Below, piece by piece: positions 5,695 through 10,449 of a stretch of DNA of 10,449 nucleotides. Position 1 is the stretch's first letter, and each line of letters begins with the position of its first letter. The DNA lies in contig JAEYTN010000345.1 in NCBI GenBank assembly GCA_023433985.1, positions 1-10,449 of the forward strand, written 5' to 3'. The translations under genes were made by a program, and so were the position numbers. Under the pieces are notes generated by a model. The model had not been told where the DNA came from. It did not search any database and worked only from the letters and a program-made list of their open reading frames with translations. Source of the DNA: Pseudomonadota bacterium. GTDB lineage: Bacteria > Pseudomonadota > Alphaproteobacteria > Rhizobiales > Devosiaceae.

Positions 5695-7245
5695 ATGTCC
5701 GTTCCCTTCACCAACGCCGCCGAATACACCGTCTCGGAGATCGCGAGCGCTGTGAAGCGCACCGTCGAGGACGAATTCGGCCATGTCCGGGTGCGCGGCG
5801 AAATCTCCGGCTTCCGCGGCGTCCACTCTTCCGGACACGCCTATTTCACCCTCAAGGACGAGAACGCGGCCCTCGACGCGGTGATCTGGAAGACCAGCTT
5901 CGCCCGCCTGCGCTTCAAGCCGCAGGAAGGGCTGGAGATCATCGCTACCGGCCGCCTCACCACCTTCCCGCGCTCGTCGAAATACCAGATCGTCATCGAG
6001 CAGATCGAACCGGCCGGCGCCGGCGCCCTGATGGCGCTGCTCGAGGACCGTCGCAGGAAGCTCGCCGCGGAGGGCCTGTTCGCCTCCGAGCGCAAGCGCG
6101 AGCTGCCCTACCTGCCGCGCACCATCGGCGTCGTCACCTCGCCCACCGGCGCGGTGATCCGCGACATCCTCCACCGCATTTCCGACCGCTTCCCGAGCCA
6201 CGTCATCGTCTGGCCGGTCCGCGTGCAGGGCGAGACGGCTGCGGCCGAAGTCACCGCCGCCATCGAGGGCTTCAACCGCCTGCCGCCCGATGGTGCGATC
6301 CCCCGCCCCGACGTCCTGATCGTCGCCCGCGGCGGCGGCTCCATCGAGGACCTCTGGGGCTTCAACGAGGAGATCGTCGTCCGCGCCGTCGCGCAAAGCC
6401 GCATCCCCACCATTACCGCCGTCGGGCACGAGACCGACACGACGCTCGTCGACTACGCCTCCGACTGGCGCGCGCCGACCCCAACCGCCGCCGCCGAGGC
6501 CGCCGTTCCCGTCCGCACCGAGCTCATCGGCTATGTCGACGAACTGGGCAGCCGCGAGCGCCACGCCGCCCGCCGCATCTCCGCCAATGCGCGCGATCGC
6601 TACCGCGCCGCTTCGGCCGGCCTGCCGCGTCCCGCCGATCTGCTGGCCACCGCCCGCCAGCGCCTCGACCACGCCGCGAGCAACCTCGCCGCCGCTCTCC
6701 GCCATGCCGGCCAGAAGAAGCGCATCGAGTTCGCCCGCACCGCCCCGCGGCTCACGCTGCAACTGCTCCGCCAGCGCACCCGCGAACTGAACACCCGCCT
6801 TGCCGAAGCCGGCCGCCGCGCCGGGGCCTCCGCAACCCGCATCCTGGAACGCCGCCGCGCCAACTTCGCTACCGCCTCGGCTCGGCTCTCGCCCAAGGCC
6901 CTCCACGCCGAAATCCGCCACTCCCGTGCACAACTGCAGGCCTGCGCCGAGCGGCTGACCCCAGCCTTCGCCCGCATCGTCGAGGGGCGCCGCCAGCGCC
7001 TCGAGTCCATCGGCACGCTGCTCGCCACCGTCAGCTACCAGAACGTCCTCGCCCGCGGTTTTGCGGTCGTCACCAACGAAGCCGGCGACATCGTTCGCCA
7101 GACCGAGCAGGTGAAGATCGGCGAGCAGGTGCACCTGATGCTGTCCGACGGCACGCTGCCCGCCACCATCGGCGGCGGCCCCGTTCCCAGGCGCCGCCCG
7201 CGCGTCCGCTCGGACGAAGACGTGGGCCAGACTAGCCTCTTCTAG
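5695..7245 (+). CDS. xseA: Exodeoxyribonuclease VII large subunit XseA
   Basis: XseA is the catalytic subunit of exonuclease VII, which with several XseB subunits degrades single-stranded DNA from both ends. The 516-residue product has an N-terminal OB-fold (about 10-105, with V-R-G-E-I-S-G-F and H-A-Y-F-T-L-K-D). The catalytic domain carries G-V-V-T-S-P-T-G-A-V-I-R-D (from 145), R-G-G-G-S-I-E-D-L-W (212-221) and G-H-E-T-D-T-T-L (from 244) with R-A-P-T-P-T-A-A-A-E after it. A long Ala/Arg-rich helical stalk, expected to hold XseB, follows (about 290-440). The C-terminal segment starts L-A-R-G-F-A-V-V (452-459). The frame is open from a TTG at 5641, but the ATG at 5695 starts the usual N-terminus (S-V-P-F-T-N-A-x-E-Y-T-V-S-E). 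xseB is not in this window. Confidence 0.95.
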   Translation: MSVPFTNAAEYTVSEIASAVKRTVEDEFGHVRVRGEISGFRGVHSSGHAYFTLKDENAALDAVIWKTSFARLRFKPQEGLEIIATGRLTTFPRSSKYQIVIEQIEPAGAGALMALLEDRRRKLAAEGLFASERKRELPYLPRTIGVVTSPTGAVIRDILHRISDRFPSHVIVWPVRVQGETAAAEVTAAIEGFNRLPPDGAIPRPDVLIVARGGGSIEDLWGFNEEIVVRAVAQSRIPTITAVGHETDTTLVDYASDWRAPTPTAAAEAAVPVRTELIGYVDELGSRERHAARRISANARDRYRAASAGLPRPADLLATARQRLDHAASNLAAALRHAGQKKRIEFARTAPRLTLQLLRQRTRELNTRLAEAGRRAGASATRILERRRANFATASARLSPKALHAEIRHSRAQLQACAERLTPAFARIVEGRRQRLESIGTLLATVSYQNVLARGFAVVTNEAGDIVRQTEQVKIGEQVHLMLSDGTLPATIGGGPVPRRRPRVRSDEDVGQTSLF

Positions 7246-7269
7246 CCCCGCAAGGCGCCGCCGCCGGAG

Positions 7270-7286
7270 CGAATGCTTTGCATTCG
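7270..7286. repeat. Perfect 7+7 hairpin between xseA and the DUF2093 gene
   Basis: CGAATGC (7270-7276), loop TTT, GCATTCG (7280-7286) starts 25 bases after the xseA stop. It could be a terminator-like hairpin for xseA (without a T run after it), or an operator, since its 3' arm overlaps the -35 element of the promoter proposed at 7276-7304. Confidence 0.5.
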
Positions 7287-7304
7287 ACCCCCGCGGGCCT
7301 ATAT
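7276..7304 (+). promoter_or_regulatory. Candidate alphaproteobacterial promoter for the DUF2093-acyltransferase-glycosyltransferase genes
   Basis: CTTTGC (7276-7281), 17 bases, then CTATAT (7299-7304). Against the CTTGAC-N17-CTATAT consensus of Sinorhizobium-type housekeeping promoters the -10 is 6 of 6, the spacing exact and the -35 4 of 6. Transcription would begin near 7311, about 20 bases before the DUF2093 ATG. The -35 overlaps a 7+7 palindrome, which suggests possible repression or coupling to the upstream hairpin; this part is inference. Confidence 0.5.
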
Positions 7305-7332
7305 GCTCGGCAGCAAAGCGAGCCCGTTAGCC

Positions 7333-7557
7333 ATGAACATCTTCGACAAGAGTTTCTCCCCCTCCGAGGCGCAGCTCCGCTATCTCGATGCCGACTACGT
7401 GGTGATGCGTCCCGGCAGCTTCGTGCGCTGCGCGGTTACCGGCGTGCCGATCCCGCTCGACGAGCTGACCTACTGGAACGTCGACCGGCAGGAGCCCTAC
7501 GCCAACGCCCAGGCCGCGCACGAGGCCTATCAGCGCCACGGCCTCTCGGGCCGCTGA
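7333..7557 (+). CDS. DUF2093 family protein
   Basis: This 74-residue protein is of unknown function and matches what I recall of DUF2093, a small family of Alphaproteobacteria. The start MNIFDKSFSPSEAQLRYLD and the core G-S-F-V-R-C-A-V-T-G-V-P-I-P-L-D-E-L (34-51), followed by Y-W-N-V-x-R-Q-E-P-Y, are its hallmarks. The single Cys (39) and the V-T-G-V-P-I-P motif hint at a compact beta fold, but no catalytic signature is evident and there is no signal peptide or membrane segment. The frame is open from 7273, but the family N-terminus starts at the ATG at 7333. Its stop overlaps the next ATG (TGATG), indicating coupled translation with the acyltransferase. A position just downstream of xseA is, as far as I recall, common in this order. 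Confidence 0.85.
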   Translation: MNIFDKSFSPSEAQLRYLDADYVVMRPGSFVRCAVTGVPIPLDELTYWNVDRQEPYANAQAAHEAYQRHGLSGR

Positions 7558-8519
7558 TGCCCGCAGCCCGTCAGGTCGGCTTCTGGAAGCGCCAGCGCTA
7601 CCGGCTCGATGCCGGCGTGCTGTTCACCCTATCGGGCCTGCTCCGCCTGTTCGGCATCGACCGCGCCACCGCCATCGGCGCCTGGTTCGGCCGTACCGTG
7701 CTGGCCCCGCTCGGCCGCAGCAGCCGCAGCACTGTCGAAACCCTGCGCACCGCCTATCCCGAACTGGATGACGGCGAGGTGCGCGCAATGCTGACCTCGA
7801 GCTACGAGAATCTCGGCCGCATCATCGCCGAAATCGCGCTGCTCGACCGCTTCGTCGAGGCCGAAGCCTGGGAGCGCTTCACCGTCCGGGGCGCCGAACA
7901 CCTGGCCGCCGCGCGGGCCCTGGGCAAGGGCATGATCATCGCCACCGGCCACTTCTCCAACTGGGAGATCGTCGGCATCGCGCTCCACCACCTCAAGGTG
8001 CCCTATTCCGCCGTCACCCGACCCCCGAACAACCCATGGGTCGCCGACTGGATCGAGCAGAAGCGCGCCGGCATGGGCACCCACCGGCAGATTCCCAAAG
8101 GCTCCGAGGGCACCCGCCAGCTCTTCTCCGCCCTCCGCCAGGGCGAGCCGGTCGTGATGCTGATCGACCAGCACCTCGCCGAAGGCATCCCCGTGCCGCT
8201 TTTCGGCAAGGAGGCGATGACCACGCACGCGCCTGCTACCCTCGCCGGCAAGCTCGATATCCCGGTGCTGCCCATGTCGGTGCGGCGCAACGAGGGCTCG
8301 CATTTCGAGGTCATCTTCTATCCGCCCATGTTCTACCCGCGCACCGGCAACGATGCCCGCGACGTGCTGGCGTTGACGGCGGAGCTCAACCGCTTCGTCG
8401 AAGGCGAAGTCCGTGCCCGTCCCGGCCACTGGCTGTGGATGCACCGCCGCTGGAAGCCGGTCGAGACCCTGAGCCGCCGTGCCGCGCGCATGGTGGACCA
8501 GACCGAAGCAACCTCCTAG
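7557..8519 (+). CDS. LpxL/HtrB-type lysophospholipid (lipid A) acyltransferase family protein
   Basis: Members of this family transfer acyl chains to lipid A precursors or related lipids at the inner face of the cytoplasmic membrane. The 320-residue length is typical. A hydrophobic N-terminal stretch (about 20-52) likely anchors it. The catalytic H-x4-E is G-H-F-S-N-W-E (His132, Glu137). Downstream are V-V-M-L-I-D-Q-H, the P-L-F-G-K-E-A-M-T-T segment and the closing W-L-W-M-H-R-R-W-K, all standard for the LpxL/LpxM/HtrB superfamily. The frame is open further up, but the ATG at 7557 overlaps the DUF2093 stop as TGATG and precedes the domain properly. The glycosyltransferase ATG follows 11 bases after its stop. 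Whether it acts on lipid A, ornithine lipid or another glycolipid cannot be told from the sequence. Confidence 0.88.
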   Translation: MPAARQVGFWKRQRYRLDAGVLFTLSGLLRLFGIDRATAIGAWFGRTVLAPLGRSSRSTVETLRTAYPELDDGEVRAMLTSSYENLGRIIAEIALLDRFVEAEAWERFTVRGAEHLAAARALGKGMIIATGHFSNWEIVGIALHHLKVPYSAVTRPPNNPWVADWIEQKRAGMGTHRQIPKGSEGTRQLFSALRQGEPVVMLIDQHLAEGIPVPLFGKEAMTTHAPATLAGKLDIPVLPMSVRRNEGSHFEVIFYPPMFYPRTGNDARDVLALTAELNRFVEGEVRARPGHWLWMHRRWKPVETLSRRAARMVDQTEATS

Positions 8520-8530
8520 GCACCGGCGGC

Positions 8531-9505
8531 ATGGGGCTCGAGGTTACCGCGGTCGAAGACTACCGCTTCACCCCCGCCGACCTGCGCGTCGGCGACCGCC
8601 GCCCAGGCATCAGCGCCTTCATGCGCATCCGCGATGGCGCCTTCTCGCTCGAGGCGGCCATTCGCAGCCACATCGGCCACTACGACGAGATCGTCGCCGT
8701 CTACAACCGCTGCACCGACGAAACCCCGGCCATCCTCGCCCGCCTCGCCCAGGAGTTCGGGCCCAGGCTCAGCGTCTGGCACTACCTGCCGAGCGTCTTC
8801 CCCCCAGGCAGCGACGGCCACAAGGCCACCCCGCCGGATCACCCGCAAAGCCTCGTCAACTACTACAATTTCGCCCTCACCCGCACCCGCTTCACCCACG
8901 CCACCAAGCTCGATGACGACCACGTCGCCATGGGCGAGGCCACCGCGCGCCTCGTCGCCGACGTGCGCGCCGGACGGGCAGGGCGGGGCGAGCTCGCCTG
9001 CTTCTCCGGCCTCAACCTGGCTCGCGACGCCGCCGGCCGCCTCGGCATCCTGGCCCGCGAACCCTTCGCCGGCTCGGGCGATCACTGGATCTTCCCGGTC
9101 CGCCCCGACACCTATTTCGTGCACGATCGTCGCTTCGAGCGCCTGCAGCATCCCGGCATGCGCCGGTGCTTCCACAGCTTCGCCTACTGGCACCTGAAGC
9201 ACCTGAAGCCCGAGTTCGGCTTCGCCAACTACGATCTCGGCGAGAATCCCAACAGCCGCTACGCCCGTCGCCTCGCCGCCCTCGAGGCCGATCATGCCGT
9301 CACCGGCACCGAGGCGCTGGCGCATGCGAAGGCGCCCGGCCTCGGCGGCTGGCTCACTGCCCGCGGTTTCCCCGCTCCCGACCGAGACCGCATCATCGCC
9401 GCCCGCGCCCGCGCCGCCCATCAACTGGCAATGACCCCGCTCGAAGCGCTGCTTGCCCGCGACCCCGAACTGGCCCCGTTCCTCGCTACTCCGGATAAAG
9501 CCTGA
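8531..9505 (+). CDS. Putative glycosyltransferase, GT2-like (GT-A fold)
   Basis: The 324-residue protein has features of a family 2 inverting glycosyltransferase. G-I-S-A-F-M-R-I-R-D (26-35) matches the first strand and nucleotide-sugar loop. Y-D-E-I-V-A-V-Y-N-R-C-T-D-E-T (51-65) matches the usual D-E-I-V-V-V-D-N-x-S-T-D-x-T. K-L-D-D-D-H-V (126-132) supplies the metal-binding DxD. The second half is unlike well-known members, and I recognise no specific sugar or acceptor. No membrane segment is evident. The ATG at 8531, 11 bases after the acyltransferase stop, is the only good start; no strong Shine-Dalgarno is seen. Co-transcription with the acyltransferase suggests envelope glycolipid or polysaccharide work. 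Its last 20 bases overlap the end of the convergent gene. Confidence 0.7.
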   Translation: MGLEVTAVEDYRFTPADLRVGDRRPGISAFMRIRDGAFSLEAAIRSHIGHYDEIVAVYNRCTDETPAILARLAQEFGPRLSVWHYLPSVFPPGSDGHKATPPDHPQSLVNYYNFALTRTRFTHATKLDDDHVAMGEATARLVADVRAGRAGRGELACFSGLNLARDAAGRLGILAREPFAGSGDHWIFPVRPDTYFVHDRRFERLQHPGMRRCFHSFAYWHLKHLKPEFGFANYDLGENPNSRYARRLAALEADHAVTGTEALAHAKAPGLGGWLTARGFPAPDRDRIIAARARAAHQLAMTPLEALLARDPELAPFLATPDKA

Positions 9506-10262
9506 GCAACGCGTCGAGGATCGACCCCTCCGGCGGTTGCGTCTGCTTGAGCGCGCCCAGCTTCTCGTTCCACAGGTGGATGGTCCGGGTCTCCGGCGTC
9601 ACCACGTCCTCGAGCCGCAGCGTCGGATCGTAAAGCCGCGTCGCGTCCCGCGGATGCAGCGGATAAAACACCGCCTCCGGCTGCGCCTTGCCGGTCAGCC
9701 CATGCCTTGCCGCCAGCGCCGTGATCGATTTAGGCCCGAAGGTCCCGAACGGCAGCTCGGACGGATGCACCCTGCCGCCCATCGCCTGCTTCACCCACGC
9801 CTTCGGCGCCCGGTGGAACGGCAGCCAGGGCGGCAAGCGACCGCTCTCCGCCGTCGCCAGCCAGTCGCGCAGCACCGGCGAGTCGCTGCCGAGCTTGAGC
9901 ACCGCCCCGTTGAGGAACCGGTCAGACTCCCGCCCCACCACGAACGCGCCATCGATGTCGAGCTCGCGCATCGCCACCACGTCGGCATCCACCCACAGCC
10001 CCAAGCCCTGCCGCTGCAGCTCCATTCGGAACATGTTGGAGAACAGCGCGAACGAGCCGTTGGCGTAGCGCAGCGCCATCGCCATGCTCTGCGGCAGCAC
10101 GGCCGCCGCATCGCGCAGCTCCACCCCGGCCGGCACCCCGGTCACCTCGCCATAGCTGTAGAGCGCCACCGGGTGCCCCTGCACCACGAACGAGCGCAGG
10201 CTCAGCCGCTCGATGGTCCCGAGTTCGCCGCCAATCCACAGGCTTACGATCTGCTGCGGCAT
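9486..10262 (-). CDS. Putative glycosyltransferase with GT32-like DxD region
   Basis: The 258-residue protein begins M-P-Q-Q-I-V-S-L-W-I-G-G, like the I-P-K-I-I-H-x-x-W start of sugar transferases of the GT32 / capsular-synthesis type. L-F-S-N-M-F-R (73-79) then L-W-V-D-A-D-V-V (89-96) follow. These resemble the D-x-x-R-x-x-x-L...G-x-Y-x-D-x-D region of GT32, with D92-A-D94 as the presumed metal-binding DxD, although the usual Gly-Gly-x-Tyr stretch is only loosely kept. The C-terminal T-I-H-L-W-N also occurs in the family. No signal peptide or membrane span is seen. The ATG at 10262-10260 is chosen because it gives the family-like N-terminus. It is transcribed away from the partial gene at 10357 and ends inside the end of the GT2-like gene. 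The family assignment is tentative. Confidence 0.6.
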   Translation of the reverse strand: MPQQIVSLWIGGELGTIERLSLRSFVVQGHPVALYSYGEVTGVPAGVELRDAAAVLPQSMAMALRYANGSFALFSNMFRMELQRQGLGLWVDADVVAMRELDIDGAFVVGRESDRFLNGAVLKLGSDSPVLRDWLATAESGRLPPWLPFHRAPKAWVKQAMGGRVHPSELPFGTFGPKSITALAARHGLTGKAQPEAVFYPLHPRDATRLYDPTLRLEDVVTPETRTIHLWNEKLGALKQTQPPEGSILDALLRLYPE

Positions 10263-10356
10263 CCCGATCCATCAATCACGGTTTATGTTTCCCGCCGTCC
10301 TGGTCTATGAGGTCGGAACGTCGATACGGTGCCACGGGGGGGCCAGGCAAGTTCCG

Positions 10357-10449
10357 ATGACCGACAGCGACAACTCCGCGGCCGAGCGGCGAGGCCTGAC
10401 CCGGCTGGAGCTGCTGGCGCTCGCCGTCCTGCTCGGCGCGGCGCTCGGC
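10357..10449 (+). CDS. Start of an unidentified, probably membrane protein (partial, 3' end outside window)
   Basis: An ATG at 10357 opens a frame running to the window edge (31 residues). A polar N-terminus (MTDSDNSAAERRG) is followed by a Leu/Ala-rich stretch (L-T-R-L-E-L-L-A-L-A-V-L-L-G-A-A-L-G), which looks like the start of a first transmembrane helix with a cytoplasmic N-terminus. An AGG lies about 11 bases before the ATG. It is divergent from the GT32-like gene across 94 bases in which I see no convincing promoter or operator. An integral-membrane glycosyltransferase or flippase would suit the neighbourhood, but nothing visible identifies it. Confidence 0.55.
   Translation, partial: MTDSDNSAAERRGLTRLELLALAVLLGAALG

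Noticed and set aside
5689..7134. A 481-codon open frame antisense to xseA
   Set aside because: Gly/Ala/Asp-rich translation typical of the reverse complement of a GC-rich gene; xseA carries every expected motif on the other strand.
7278..7556. N-terminal extension of the acyltransferase upstream of 7557
   Set aside because: The frame is open, but the extra residues overlap the DUF2093 gene out of frame and do not resemble the acyltransferase family; the TGATG start is far better.
8036..8530. N-terminal extension of the GT2-like gene upstream of 8531
   Set aside because: The extension lies within the acyltransferase gene in another frame and is Arg/Pro/His-rich noise.
10314..10318. GGAAC as a general-stress (EcfG-type) -35 upstream of the partial gene
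   Set aside because: No matching CGTT-like -10 lies 16-17 bases downstream; the same motif in the phospholipase upstream region fails the same test.
1..10449. tRNA, rRNA, CRISPR array, integrase, transposase, toxin-antitoxin or defence genes
   Set aside because: None was seen on either strand; the only repeated sequence noticed is the palindromic element, and no gene has mobile-element motifs.

Overview
This GC-rich window (coding runs dominated by G/C third positions) looks like the chromosome of an alphaproteobacterium, most likely Hyphomicrobiales and possibly a Devosia relative. The grounds are: an endonuclease-type MutL carrying DQHA(X)2E(X)4E, a DUF2093 protein, CTATAT-type -10 boxes, GAA-loop palindromic repeats of a kind I associate with Alphaproteobacteria, and a gene order I remember from that order. 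The genus is a guess from memory; the class is well supported.

Layout. 1-704: the basic C-terminal tail of a probable rRNA pseudouridine synthase, then rsmD (16S rRNA m2G966 methyltransferase) 3 bases later, both on +. 870-2681 (-): mutL, convergent with rsmD. Copies of one palindromic repeat lie between rsmD and mutL (791-852) and inside mutL (1545-1602), where it is translated in frame. 2756-3196 (+): tadA, divergent from mutL across 74 bases holding a CTATAT box and a 6+6 palindrome. 3262-4230 (-): a patatin-like phospholipase downstream of purD (4323-5597, -). 5695-7245 (+): xseA, divergent from purD. 7333-9505 (+): a tight run of a DUF2093 protein, an LpxL/HtrB-type acyltransferase (TGATG overlap) and a GT2-like glycosyltransferase. 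9486-10262 (-): a second putative glycosyltransferase with a GT32-like DxD region, overlapping the previous gene tail-to-tail by 20 bases. 10357-10449 (+): the start of an unidentified gene that appears to encode a membrane protein.

Functionally the left part is housekeeping: rRNA and tRNA modification (pseudouridine synthase, RsmD, TadA), mismatch repair (MutL), purine synthesis (PurD) and DNA processing (XseA). The right part looks like cell-envelope lipid and glycan work, with one acyltransferase and two glycosyltransferases of unknown substrate.

I see no phage, plasmid, CRISPR, defence or biosynthetic system, and no tRNA or rRNA gene. The observation most worth following is the palindromic repeat that has become part of the MutL linker, with a second same-orientation copy just past the mutL stop. 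No gene-free stretch exceeds 300 bases.
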